This document shows, one piece after another, positions 53,243 through 63,359 of a stretch of DNA of 64,000 nt. The stretch comes from Bacteroidota bacterium (GTDB lineage Bacteria; Bacteroidota; Bacteroidia; AKYH767-A; OLB10): NCBI GenBank assembly GCA_016713525.1, contig JADJOZ010000033.1, positions 372,001-436,000 on the forward strand. The letters are read 5' to 3'. The position numbers and the translations under genes are program-made. Numbering within the stretch: the first letter of the stretch is position 1; every line of letters begins with the position of its first letter. The notes below the pieces were generated by a model. The model saw nothing but the letters and a program-made list of their open reading frames with translations. It made no database searches and had not been told where the DNA came from.

Positions 53243-54247
53243 ATGAAAGTGGCCGTTGTGGGTGCTACCGGGTTGGTTGGTACCATTCTATTAAAAGTAT
53301 TGGAAGAACAAAATTTCCCGGTAACGGAACTAATTCCTGTGGCAACAGAGAAGTCTGTTGGTAAGGAAATAAAGTATATGGGAAAATCATATAAAATTGT
53401 TTCCATGGAAGATGCGATCCGCCAAAAACCGGATCTCGCTCTTTTCTCAGCCGGAGGGAATACCTCATTGCAATGGGCACCGGAATTTGCGAAAGTAGGC
53501 ACTGTGGTAATCGATAATTCATCAGCCTGGCGAATGGACCCCGATAAAAAACTGATTGTACCGGAAATTAATGCAGATGCACTTACAGCTGATGATAAAA
53601 TTATTGCCAATCCGAATTGTTCAACCATTCAAATGGTGATGGCATTGGCTCCTTTACATAAAATGTATGGAGTCAGAAGAATTGTCGTTTCAACTTATCA
53701 GTCGGTAACTGGCACCGGTGCTAAAGCATTGCAGCAACTCGAGGATGAGAATATCGGAAAATCCACGGAAATGGTTTACAATTATCCTATTCACCGAAAT
53801 GTTATTCCACAATGTAATGTATTTACCGATAATGGTTATACCAAAGAAGAGATGAAAATGGTGAATGAAACACGTAAAATTTTGCGTGATGATTCCATTC
53901 GCATTACATCCACAACGGTTCGTGTGCCTGTGAAAGGTGGCCATTCAGAAGCGGTGAATGTAGAGTTGGGAAAAGAATTTACTATTGAAGACATTCGTGC
54001 ATTACTGGAGAAAACACCGGGTATAAAAGTGGTTGATGATCCTGCCACGAACCAATATCCGATGCCTATTCATGCAGAGGGAAAAGATGATGTATTTGTC
54101 GGCCGAATTCGTCGCGACGACAGTCAGCCCAACACACTGAATTTATGGATTGTTGCCGATAATCTGAGAAAAGGTGCAGCTACCAATGCGGTGCAGATTG
54201 CAAGTTGGATGGTGAAGCATCACTTGGTAGGAAAGCAGACAGCATAA
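53243..54247 (+). CDS. asd: Aspartate-semialdehyde dehydrogenase
   Basis: A 334-residue enzyme. The N-terminal NADP-binding motif is VAVVGATGLVGTILLKVLEE. The catalytic cysteine is in ANPNCSTIQMVMAL (about residue 127), and the catalytic His in VPVKGGHSEAVNVEL. SVTGTGAKALQQL is the conserved glycine loop. It converts aspartyl phosphate to aspartate semialdehyde with NADPH, feeding lysine/diaminopimelate, threonine and methionine synthesis. The gene is monocistronic and intact. Confidence 0.96.
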   Translation: MKVAVVGATGLVGTILLKVLEEQNFPVTELIPVATEKSVGKEIKYMGKSYKIVSMEDAIRQKPDLALFSAGGNTSLQWAPEFAKVGTVVIDNSSAWRMDPDKKLIVPEINADALTADDKIIANPNCSTIQMVMALAPLHKMYGVRRIVVSTYQSVTGTGAKALQQLEDENIGKSTEMVYNYPIHRNVIPQCNVFTDNGYTKEEMKMVNETRKILRDDSIRITSTTVRVPVKGGHSEAVNVELGKEFTIEDIRALLEKTPGIKVVDDPATNQYPMPIHAEGKDDVFVGRIRRDDSQPNTLNLWIVADNLRKGAATNAVQIASWMVKHHLVGKQTA

Positions 54248-54297
54248 TCTCAAAAAAATTGTAACATACAAGTAGTATTCGTTGGTATCAATCGGGA

Positions 54298-55101
54298 ATG
54301 AGACAAATATTCATCAAGAAAAAATTTGGTCCGAAGTCGGTTCGCTGGCGTTTGCATGAAACCTCACGCATAGAAAGTTTCACCGATTCGGTTTTTGCAT
54401 TTGCCGTAACATTGCTGGTAGTTTCACTTGAGGTACCTGAAACGTTTAAAGAGCTTTCCTTGTCGTTGAGTTCGATGTTCGGATTTGCGATTTGTTTTAT
54501 GATGATCATGTTGATCTGGTTCGAGCAATATATTTTTTTCAGAAAGTACGGATTGCAGGATACCAAAACTATTCTGCTAAATTGCATTTTGCTTTTTGTA
54601 GTCCTGTTTTATGTGTATCCCTTAAAATTCTTATTTGGATTTCTCACCAGTGGAAATAAGGTGGAGCATCCCGATGGTTCGGTTGTTTACAGGTTTACCA
54701 ATGATGGCGAAATTGGTCAGTTAATGGTAATTTATGGAGTTGGTTTTATGGTCCTCTATGGTGTTTTTTTTATGATGAACCACCATGCATGGAAGCTACG
54801 TGATGAATTAAAGCTGAACAAACTGGAGGTGTTTAATACCCGAACCGCCATGATGGGAAATGGAATTATGGTGCTGATCGGAACATTATCTGTAACATTC
54901 GCACTTCTTGATTTAAGCTCCAAATCGGCATATGCTTTTTTATCGGGTATGTGCTATGCATTAATCGGGCCCTCGCTGGGATTATTATACAATCGAAGTG
55001 CCAAGAAAATCAAAAAGCTATTTACGCAAGAAGAAATTGATGAAGTAGCAAATCAGGTGCTAACGATAACGGTTTCGGAAACTGGTTCCAAACCCAAATA
55101 G
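54298..55101 (+). CDS. TMEM175-family potassium channel-like protein
   Basis: A 267-residue membrane protein with six or so hydrophobic helices. The defining TMEM175/DUF1211 motif is present as RIESFTDSVFAFAVTLLV, where the usual FSD is FTD; it forms the start of the pore-lining first helix. Further helices are FGFAICFMMIMLIWFEQYIF, ILLNCILLFVVLFYVYPL, GVGFMVLYGVFFMMNHHAW, GIMVLIGTLSVTFALLDL and MCYALIGPSLGLLY. Bacterial members form tetrameric K+-selective leak channels. A gene of its own, 50 bp after asd; a weak TGTAAC at 54260 upstream does not have the ECF spacing. Confidence 0.87.
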   Translation: MRQIFIKKKFGPKSVRWRLHETSRIESFTDSVFAFAVTLLVVSLEVPETFKELSLSLSSMFGFAICFMMIMLIWFEQYIFFRKYGLQDTKTILLNCILLFVVLFYVYPLKFLFGFLTSGNKVEHPDGSVVYRFTNDGEIGQLMVIYGVGFMVLYGVFFMMNHHAWKLRDELKLNKLEVFNTRTAMMGNGIMVLIGTLSVTFALLDLSSKSAYAFLSGMCYALIGPSLGLLYNRSAKKIKKLFTQEEIDEVANQVLTITVSETGSKPK

Positions 55102-56022
55102 TGGCAAGTGCCACCCTGAGCTAAGTCGATGGGCGCTGCCCTGAGTCCGCCGGTTGGCGGATCGAAGGGTTGAAAGTTGTAGGTTGAAAGTTGTAAGTTG
55201 GGGGGGGGGATTAAGGCAGAATGAAATTTCGTTTTTCACTTATGATTTTTTTGTTGCTGCTAAAGTTGCAGGTTTGCCGTTCTCAAGATGTTTTTTTGAA
55301 TTTTGATTAATGAGAAATGAATATTGAATAGTGGCCAACTATTTGGCTTCAGACAAAAAAACCTTAATACTTAATCCTTAATTCTTAATCTTTAATTCTC
55401 CGCGTCTCCCAAACTCTGCGTTCAAAAAATAGTCATATGTAATCCGTCATAGGGGGAATTAATCGATGAATATTTATTCAGTATTCTTCATTTATTTTTA
55501 TGATATAAAATTAAGATCAAGAAAAAGTTAAGCATTGAATGATGCAGTATATTTTTTGACTCAATTTAATCACATGAATATTTTTTTTGAACTAAAAATT
55601 TAGTAACTTTGACCATATTGAGCGACTGATTTTGTTGTTCTGTTATTTTTAATGAACACTTTTAGGTTTCAGGAAGAATCAACTTATTAGTAATTCGAAC
55701 CTTGGTTGTTAGTTAAATTGTTCATAACTAATTTGATTTTTTTTTTTTTTTGCACTAAAAATCATTTTTATCTTCGATTAGTAATTACATAAAAATACAA
55801 GTAATTAATTGAAGTGCTTCTTTCCGTGATTTTATTTGGAAAGAATTTTAATGCGAATGCTACCGGCCACATTGCCCCCCTGGACCGATAGCGATTATTA
55901 CGAGTGATAAAGTATTTTGCCTATCAATATCTGTTGACCGAATTTCTTTGGTGATGTGAGCTATTTGTGGATGTAAGATTTTCGGTGATTCTTAAATTTT
56001 AGTTTAACCTGTAAAATTTTAC
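55102..56022. other. Repeat-rich intergenic stretch
   Basis: Contains a second GGTTGAAAGTTGTA repeat (about 55163-55200), a G10 run, a TTAATCC array (55361-55399), a third GCGTCTCCCAAACTCTGCGT copy (55398-55435), a TAACTTTG box (55604-55611) and a T-run of about 14 near 55740. No gene was found. Confidence 0.6.
55361..55435. repeat. TTAATCC array joined to a GCGTCTCCC repeat copy
   Basis: A TTAATAC/TTAATCC/TTAATTC heptad run (55361-55399) passing directly into the core of the 44.8-45.0 kb tandem duplication, GCGTCTCCCAAACTCTGCGT with its AGTCAT follow-on. Confidence 0.65.
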
Positions 56023-56484
56023 ATGATGGAAGCAAACTTAAAATTTGTGCGCAAAAGAAATTCGCAATTGAATTTCTTATCAGGAGTTTTAATTTCTCAA
56101 AACAAAAAACAATTGAAAACTCCTCTTTTGTTTTTGATTTTATTTTGGTGCTTTTCATTAAATGCAAATGCGCAATCACCAACAGATGTTACACTATCTG
56201 TAAATGCTGGTTCAGGCCTTTTGTATATTGCATTACCAGATTCTAACATGGTTGAAATAGAATTACAAATCGGCACCAAACCGGGTTTGTCAGATGTTTT
56301 TTCACAAACATTCACCTTTGATCAAACTACAGGACTTCCTACAGGAATGACCTATTCCAGAAACGGATTAAATACCTATTTGGGATTAGGAGCTATTACA
56401 CCAAATACGGTGTATGCTTCTAAAGTCAGACTCAAAAGCATCTCCGGAACTTGGGGAGATTGGTATGAGATTATCTCCAATTAA
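56023..56484 (+). CDS. Small exported protein upstream of the giant surface gene
   Basis: A frame of 153 codons. The hydrophobic signal core LLFLILFWCFSLNANAQ begins only at about residue 35, so the true start may be a TTG at 56113 (KTPLLFLILF...), giving a standard-length signal peptide. The mature part of about 100 residues looks like a fibronectin type III-like beta domain (VTLSVNAGSGLLYIAL, VEIELQIGTKPGLSDVF, TVYASKVRLKSISGTWGDWY). It has no sorting domain. It precedes the 2,254-residue gene by 69 bp on the same strand and may be its partner or an extra module component. Family not recognised. Confidence 0.65.
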   Translation: MMEANLKFVRKRNSQLNFLSGVLISQNKKQLKTPLLFLILFWCFSLNANAQSPTDVTLSVNAGSGLLYIALPDSNMVEIELQIGTKPGLSDVFSQTFTFDQTTGLPTGMTYSRNGLNTYLGLGAITPNTVYASKVRLKSISGTWGDWYEIISN

Positions 56485-56553
56485 CGGGTTCTGATAAAAC
56501 AATCAGTTTTCATTAAAATTCCAAATGCATTTAAAAGTTAAAAACAGCAAGCC

Positions 56554-59500
56554 ATGAAATTAAAATATATCCTCTTTATAATCATTTTGATAGCCGCATC
56601 AAGCAGCTCATTTGCAACCTCCTATACATGGGTTGGAACATCCAGCAGTTGGAATTTAAGCAGCAACTGGTCTCCTTCCGGGATACCGGACTCAGCTGAT
56701 AATGTGACTATTACCTCCGGCACTTACAGTCCTTTACTTGACGGGAACAGAAAAATCACTAACTTAACGCTTTCTTCCAAAACCATTGATCTCAATGGTT
56801 TTTCGTTAACCGTTTATGGCACCGCAACCATGACCTCAGGAACAGTTACAAATGGAACTTTTTATGCCCGTGGAAACCTGGCAAGTTTCAACGGCACGTT
56901 GATGGATTGTCCCGTTGATGCTGTTTGTGGTTACATCAGATTATCAGGGAGTACCTTCAATGAAACCGCAGATTTTACGGATTTGGGAGCAGCAACCGGA
57001 ACTGGAAGTGGTGGATGTACTTTTAACGATGACGTAACCATCACCCACACTGGAACACTTACTTATTTTACCTTAGCAAACACCACAGGCGACACGTTTA
57101 ATGGTAATGTCACTTTCACCAACTCGAGCAACCGCGAAATACACATCGCTTCTAGCGGAGCAACACTTTTCAATGGCAACGTCATCCTAAACAGTACTTC
57201 AAGCGGAGGTATAAGTTTTGCAAGTGGTGGAGGAAGTGCAATATTGGCAAATGGAAAAACCATTTCCATTGGATCATCGGGATTCTCGGCTGATTTTCTG
57301 ACACTCAAAAACTTCACCCAAAACGGAAGCACAGCACAAACATTAACATTAACCGGTACAGCGGTAGTCAACATGATTGCTGCCACCTTCAATGGTAACA
57401 TAACCATAACAGCACCCGGAATACTGTTAAAAAACAGCACTTTTAATGGCACGACAACACTAACAAGAAACGGCTCGAGCGGAAATCACCAAAGCGATGG
57501 TGGTAATACATTCAATATACTTACATTAAATAATGCTGGTAGTTCCGGACGAGTAAGATGGGCAACCACCTTACCCGACACCTACAATGCAGATGCCACC
57601 TTCAATTCCACCGGAGGCCAAGATGTCCAAATAGCCTACTCCGGCGACAATACCTTTGCAGGAAACATTACCACAGGCAGCAACAAGGTAGTCTTTAATA
57701 CCAGTACCGGAAAAGTTACCTTTACAGGAACTAACAACCAAACATTAAACGGAAGCTACAATTACCCATTCAAAAAGCTGGCGATAAACAAATCATCAGG
57801 AACAGTAACTGCAAATACCACTCTGAGTGTAGATGACTCCCTTATATTCATACAAGGAAATTTAATCACCACAAGTACAAACCTACTCACCATGAAGCAC
57901 GGCTCAACTGCTACCGGTGCTTCGAATAGCAGTTTTGTGAGCGGACCGGTGAAGAAGGTCGGGAACAATGGTTTTAGATTCCCGATTGGAGCTGATTATG
58001 AATACAGAATGCTTGAAATGAGCTCACCTTCAACTACCAGTTCGGAATTTACATGTGAATTTATAAGTGATACTACTTTAGCCAATTCGGGGGCAAGAGA
58101 TACCTCAATTGGTTATATAAACAGAACAGCATATTGGAAATTAAATAGAACAGTTGGAACTTCTCAGGTATATGTAACTTTAAGTTGGGATACTTTAAGC
58201 CATTTAGCTGATACCTTTGTAACTATTGCATCCTGGAATGGCAGTATGTGGAAAGATCTTGGCATGAGCATTTTAACTGGAACAAAACTGTCCGGCTCTG
58301 TCAAATCAAGTATTGTATCAAGTAGCTATAATGAATTTGCCTTAGGCTATGCGATTTCATCTGCTGCCTTAGGAGGTTGCGATTGTCAAAACATTCAAAG
58401 CGCTATATGTTTGGAAAAATGCCTGAATAATGCAACCAGTGGACAAGTTCTTATAATTACATCAAATTTTGAAATTAACGAACCTCTAGTTAATTTACCA
58501 TTAAATATAAGCACTGGAGTAACCTTAATAGGATCAACTGGAAGTAATAGATATTTAGGATGGTGGAGTGGCAATAGTCCAAAAATAAGCTCAAGTCATA
58601 CACGGTCATATTTTGCAAACTTTTGTAAGTGTAATAGCCCTCTTGTAGCTGGATGCAATTTGATTCGAAGCGTTTGCAGGCCTCAGGAATTATTTCTTTT
58701 CACCATGGAACCTGGTTCTGTTTTTCAGAATATTCGGTTACAAGGAGCAAATTGTCATTTCCACAATAATAATCAGGCTGATTTGCTCTGTGGAGGTATT
58801 TATGTTTTTGGTGATGCTTCTTTACTAACTGTTGAAATAAACAATTCTGAAATTTCGTGCTTTAGTTATATGGGAGTGCAATTAACAAACAAAGTTCATG
58901 AATTAATTTTCAATAATAATTACGTTCACAAAGTGAAAGGAAAAACTGAGACTATTGGAGTTGGATATGGACTGTGGATGCAAGCTAAAAGCATACAAAT
59001 ATCAGGAAATCCACAATTATTTAATATTACCAATGGAATTTTTGATGACTGCAAAGCTGCCATTGATGGACAAGGTTATCCAGCCGATTGGCTAATTTAC
59101 AACAATAGTTTTAGTCAACACTTTTTTAGTGAAGATATTAACCGACATAATGATAATAGATTCCGAGGTTACAAAGGGGTTGGAACTTTTGACTATCATT
59201 ATTGTTATTTTGGAGCTACCTGCCCAGGAAATGGCTTTTATGGTCCACAGCCAAATATTTCAACTTTGACTTGCGAAACAGTCTATAGCAATCCGGTGAC
59301 CTATGTGGATCAATTTGTAGCTTGCGACGAAGACATTCCTACTAAAATATATGATATTGGCGGAGCAAAATCTTATTTTGTAAATAATATTTTTCACAGA
59401 GCTGTAAAAATTGGTGATCTTTCCAGTAACATTAATCTGAATTTTCCTAATAGAGATGTATCTAAGTCTGGATTGGTAGACAATGGTATTTATATACAAA

Positions 59501-62500
59501 ATAATACATTTGCAACCGAACACGTTGAACCGGAGAAACTCGCAACTACAACATTAATGAATAGGGGAGGATATGCACGGATTGCTAATAATTATATAGA
59601 AGCTTGTGTTTGGAGCGCTGACCCATATATTGATTTTACGGGAAATAATTTTAATTATAAATTCGGATCATCTATATCTGGAAGTCCTCAGCCCTGTGAA
59701 GTTAGCCTTAAATTAAAAACTACAGGCAATGTGGACCTTCCTGAATCAAATACTATATCTCCATACAGAGAAATTTCAAAAATTCAATATATTGAAAAAG
59801 GTACTGATTTCAAAATTGCAACACAAAATCCACGAGGTGCAAATGATCAAACTTATATAATAAGATCAAATCCTAACAACGGAACACCGGTTACAGGCTC
59901 TTCCACATCAACAATTTCAGGATCTAATTACCATTACGATAATGAGGAAATTACTGACGGGAATACTACCTTAACTACTATCACAGGTTATTCCGATCCG
60001 GGATTATATGGAATTGATGTGTTAGCTTTAGATGCTAATATTAAAGGCTCAAGCCCTGATTTTTATTTTGATTTCAAAGCTTCGGACTGGAATCACATTC
60101 CTGTGATAGTGAATGACCCAGGAGAAGAACAAGTGCTTTATTTCAATATTAAAGACAGCTTCAAAGAGAATGTCGCAATTGCAAGTACAGGTGTTTTTAA
60201 AAGAGCATATTTAAATGATTTACCAATTTGGGAAGAAGATATTGCTGATGGTGGGGATGGCTGGGAATATGTGCGCATTGATTTAAAAGGAACCTCAGAG
60301 GTTACATCTACACCAATATTTGAGGCTATACATACTGATGGGAGGCCCAATAAATTAAAATTTAGCATATTTCTGGAGAACGATTTAGTTTCTGCATCCT
60401 TGGTACAAGGTGTTGCTGTGTATATAGATGATATTTATATAAAACAAAATGGCAGTTCAACCGCAGATAATTTAGTGCGTGATGGAAGTGTTGAATTGTC
60501 TGTTGGTAACTCCAATTGCAATCCGGGAACTAATGGCTGCTTCTGGTATGATGAAGATATTAAAACTTACACATGTTCAACAGCAACGGCGCCATGCAAA
60601 TTCTATATCAATAGTTTTGAGAGAAAGTCTGGAAACTATGCCCTTATGTTGGAGCTTCCTGTTTTTCCTAAATGTACTACTGATTACAATGCCGCTTCCT
60701 CAGGTGAAATTGCTGTTTCTGCAGTGACTGAAATCAATGTAACTGATTTGCTCAGTTGCGAGGACTATTGGGATGATATAACATCAACCTCAAGTTTAGG
60801 GTTTACGGAATTCGATGGAACATTAGCCACATACACTGGAGAAAAATTTTATATTGGCAATGATATTGTCATTGGAGCTTCAGAAACTTTGGAATTCTTT
60901 GGATGTGAGTTAGCCATTGCTCCGGGTGTTGAAATTAAGATAGAACAGGATGGTGTTTTGAATATTGGAACTCACATTATTAGCTCTCCAGCGGAAACAT
61001 TAAAAACTAACATTTTCTCCTGTGATGAAATGTGGCAGGGCATTATTGTTGAGGATGGAGGTATTTTAAATATAAATGGATTTATTGCAACAACAGGGTT
61101 GAGAAACTGCAAGATCAGCGATGCAGTGGCTGCAATTTATTGCCCGGGAAATAGTTCAGGAACTGATGTGCCAACATTAACACTTATTGCAGTTGATTTT
61201 TCAAATAATTTGATTTCGATTGGGGCAGAAAATGTTGATTTAGGAATCGCTGATATTGTAGGTTGCAATTTTAATGCAACCAGTGGAATGCTTACCAAGA
61301 TACCTCATGACGGTGTGTATCCGCAGAATCATATCAAATTGGAGAACGTATCTGAGTTTTTAATTGGAACAGGGACGTCAATTAATCTTCTGAATGAATT
61401 TAGTGGAGTCCAAATGGGTGTTTTTGCTAACGAAAGTAGTCTTAGTGTGAACGGCTCAGTATTTGATAACCTTATAAATTATTCTGTTTCTCCAACTCAA
61501 AAAGGAACCGGAATAAATGCTCAAAACAGCACGACAACTCCACGCACTCTTGAAGTGGATTCCCGTTTCCGAAACCTACAACGAGGTATATTTACTAGAG
61601 GTAATTTTGATGTAAATATTCACGATTGCGACCAATTCAGGGATATTGATGGCGAAGCGATTTCGATTAATAGCATGAATTATGATAGATCCATAACTAT
61701 CATTAATAATCTTCAATTTCAGCGAAATAATATTGGTATCAGGGTTTCTGGTGGTAGACTAAATTCGGTAACCATTTCGAATAACCATTTTGATAATTCT
61801 GCTTTTGTTGAGACTTCAAATGGGGCATTTCATAATACAGCTATAACTGTGCAGAAGTGGAGTTCGCAACTTGCTAATCCAGTTACAGGTATTACCGAGA
61901 TATTTGATAATGGCATCTTAAATCACCGAAATGGAATTCATGCGATAAACATTGAGAATGTTCGTATTGGAGGATATGATGGCAGTAACAATCCCCGACC
62001 AAATACTATTAGTTACAATTTGAGCAACTCAGCTTTAAGCGAAGCTTTTCATGGAATTTGGATCCAGAATTGTAATAAAGCAGATATACTTGCAAATGAC
62101 ATAGAGAATGATGATCCAACTACTGAAACTAACTTACGTGGAATAGTGGTAGATAACAGTGATAACGCAAATATAGGATCTAACACCATCGGTCAAATGG
62201 GAAGAGCGATGCAGTTTGAAGGATTTTGTTTGGGTAATCCAGGTACACAATTGCTCAAAAATGACATGACCGATTTTGAAGTAGGTATCCATTTAGAAAA
62301 TGGTCAAATTCCAAATCAAGGAACAACAGTACCAAGTATAGTCCCATGGGATAATAAGTGGATAAATGACATCAATGATCCGTCAATGCACAATAAGGTT
62401 GATGGACAGTTATTACAGCCAACTCCTATTTCCTGGTATTTTCAAGGTACAGATGGAGATAATGCAGATCCTTTTGTTCCTTCACCGAGAGGACCGAATT

Positions 62501-63318
62501 TAATATTTCCTGATGATGGTCACAGTGGTGGCACAGTAACTTGTATGAATACAAACAGAATTGGTGAATTTGAAAGGGATTTAGCATTTGGTTCAGTGGC
62601 TGCTGATACAATGAGTTTCGAATATTATGAAGATGAACTAAAATATGCTTTCAAGGATTATTTATACGAGTTACTCAAGCAAAACGATTCATTATTGACT
62701 TTGGGTTTGCCATCCGATTCGGTATTCCAGCGATTCTTTACTCATATGGATTCCACCAATATTGGAAGCTTTGGCATTATTAGACAGGCTTTGGATTCCA
62801 ATTTGATTGATACTGCTGAATTTATAAACGATAACATAACTGAAAGTAATAGTATAGAGCTGTACCGGAAATCGGTTAATGAAATTTTGATTAGTAAAAT
62901 ATTTGAAGACATCAATCTGGATGGTTCTGATTCAACACTGCTTGAAAATATTTTTAGTAAACATTGGATTGAAGCAGGCATGGTTATTTATGATGTAGCA
63001 GGTATTTTGGGTCAAGAATACCACTCGCCTCAAATTTCCTTTAAAAAACGTCCTAATGACTCTACAAATATGAGTTTGCCTAAATTATCAAAACGAATTG
63101 TGAAATTCTCACCAAATCCAACCCGGGATAAAGTTACCATTTTAGGAACGGAAAATACTACCTTTGAAATTGAAATTATTGATATGTATAATCGGGTTTG
63201 CTTGAGAAAGACTAACACAAAAGAAATAGATTTGTCGATGTTTGCCAATGGTATTTATTCCATCAGAGTGTTGATGGAAAATGTTCCATATTCAGGGAAG
63301 CTCGTCCTGCTAAAATGA
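56554..63318 (+). CDS. Giant T9SS-exported right-handed beta-helix surface protein (intact)
   Basis: A 2,254-residue protein with an uninterrupted frame. The signal peptide ends near SSSFATSYTW. Residues 25-550 are an N-terminal beta-solenoid of short T/S/N/G-rich turns (TFNGNVTFTNSS, LFNGNVILNSTS). Then come a domain with VSGPVKKVGNNGFRFPIG, a region with cysteine pairs (CDCQNIQSAICLEKC), and long parallel beta-helix regions (about 700-850 and 1450-1950, including CDEMWQGIIVEDGG). A helical stretch (about 2010-2180) leads to a T9SS sorting domain (KFSPNPTRDKVTILG to LVLLK). The order matches the giant gene at 3850-13041. A beta-propeller gene follows 41 bp downstream. Probably a surface adhesin-like protein or fibre; ligand unknown. 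Confidence 0.85.
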   Translation: MKLKYILFIIILIAASSSSFATSYTWVGTSSSWNLSSNWSPSGIPDSADNVTITSGTYSPLLDGNRKITNLTLSSKTIDLNGFSLTVYGTATMTSGTVTNGTFYARGNLASFNGTLMDCPVDAVCGYIRLSGSTFNETADFTDLGAATGTGSGGCTFNDDVTITHTGTLTYFTLANTTGDTFNGNVTFTNSSNREIHIASSGATLFNGNVILNSTSSGGISFASGGGSAILANGKTISIGSSGFSADFLTLKNFTQNGSTAQTLTLTGTAVVNMIAATFNGNITITAPGILLKNSTFNGTTTLTRNGSSGNHQSDGGNTFNILTLNNAGSSGRVRWATTLPDTYNADATFNSTGGQDVQIAYSGDNTFAGNITTGSNKVVFNTSTGKVTFTGTNNQTLNGSYNYPFKKLAINKSSGTVTANTTLSVDDSLIFIQGNLITTSTNLLTMKHGSTATGASNSSFVSGPVKKVGNNGFRFPIGADYEYRMLEMSSPSTTSSEFTCEFISDTTLANSGARDTSIGYINRTAYWKLNRTVGTSQVYVTLSWDTLSHLADTFVTIASWNGSMWKDLGMSILTGTKLSGSVKSSIVSSSYNEFALGYAISSAALGGCDCQNIQSAICLEKCLNNATSGQVLIITSNFEINEPLVNLPLNISTGVTLIGSTGSNRYLGWWSGNSPKISSSHTRSYFANFCKCNSPLVAGCNLIRSVCRPQELFLFTMEPGSVFQNIRLQGANCHFHNNNQADLLCGGIYVFGDASLLTVEINNSEISCFSYMGVQLTNKVHELIFNNNYVHKVKGKTETIGVGYGLWMQAKSIQISGNPQLFNITNGIFDDCKAAIDGQGYPADWLIYNNSFSQHFFSEDINRHNDNRFRGYKGVGTFDYHYCYFGATCPGNGFYGPQPNISTLTCETVYSNPVTYVDQFVACDEDIPTKIYDIGGAKSYFVNNIFHRAVKIGDLSSNINLNFPNRDVSKSGLVDNGIYIQNNTFATEHVEPEKLATTTLMNRGGYARIANNYIEACVWSADPYIDFTGNNFNYKFGSSISGSPQPCEVSLKLKTTGNVDLPESNTISPYREISKIQYIEKGTDFKIATQNPRGANDQTYIIRSNPNNGTPVTGSSTSTISGSNYHYDNEEITDGNTTLTTITGYSDPGLYGIDVLALDANIKGSSPDFYFDFKASDWNHIPVIVNDPGEEQVLYFNIKDSFKENVAIASTGVFKRAYLNDLPIWEEDIADGGDGWEYVRIDLKGTSEVTSTPIFEAIHTDGRPNKLKFSIFLENDLVSASLVQGVAVYIDDIYIKQNGSSTADNLVRDGSVELSVGNSNCNPGTNGCFWYDEDIKTYTCSTATAPCKFYINSFERKSGNYALMLELPVFPKCTTDYNAASSGEIAVSAVTEINVTDLLSCEDYWDDITSTSSLGFTEFDGTLATYTGEKFYIGNDIVIGASETLEFFGCELAIAPGVEIKIEQDGVLNIGTHIISSPAETLKTNIFSCDEMWQGIIVEDGGILNINGFIATTGLRNCKISDAVAAIYCPGNSSGTDVPTLTLIAVDFSNNLISIGAENVDLGIADIVGCNFNATSGMLTKIPHDGVYPQNHIKLENVSEFLIGTGTSINLLNEFSGVQMGVFANESSLSVNGSVFDNLINYSVSPTQKGTGINAQNSTTTPRTLEVDSRFRNLQRGIFTRGNFDVNIHDCDQFRDIDGEAISINSMNYDRSITIINNLQFQRNNIGIRVSGGRLNSVTISNNHFDNSAFVETSNGAFHNTAITVQKWSSQLANPVTGITEIFDNGILNHRNGIHAINIENVRIGGYDGSNNPRPNTISYNLSNSALSEAFHGIWIQNCNKADILANDIENDDPTTETNLRGIVVDNSDNANIGSNTIGQMGRAMQFEGFCLGNPGTQLLKNDMTDFEVGIHLENGQIPNQGTTVPSIVPWDNKWINDINDPSMHNKVDGQLLQPTPISWYFQGTDGDNADPFVPSPRGPNLIFPDDGHSGGTVTCMNTNRIGEFERDLAFGSVAADTMSFEYYEDELKYAFKDYLYELLKQNDSLLTLGLPSDSVFQRFFTHMDSTNIGSFGIIRQALDSNLIDTAEFINDNITESNSIELYRKSVNEILISKIFEDINLDGSDSTLLENIFSKHWIEAGMVIYDVAGILGQEYHSPQISFKKRPNDSTNMSLPKLSKRIVKFSPNPTRDKVTILGTENTTFEIEIIDMYNRVCLRKTNTKEIDLSMFANGIYSIRVLMENVPYSGKLVLLK

Positions 63319-63359
63319 AAAGTAAAAGTACAATTTTGTCTGAATAGATTAAATATTTC

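Noticed and set aside
54260..54290. A fourth ECF promoter upstream of the TMEM175-like gene
   Set aside because: TGTAAC is present, but the CGT-like box comes after 14 nt instead of 17 and is followed by TGG rather than C.
55198..55210. G10 and the T-run near 55740 as functional signals
   Set aside because: Long homopolymers in a window with many homopolymer errors; their length cannot be trusted.
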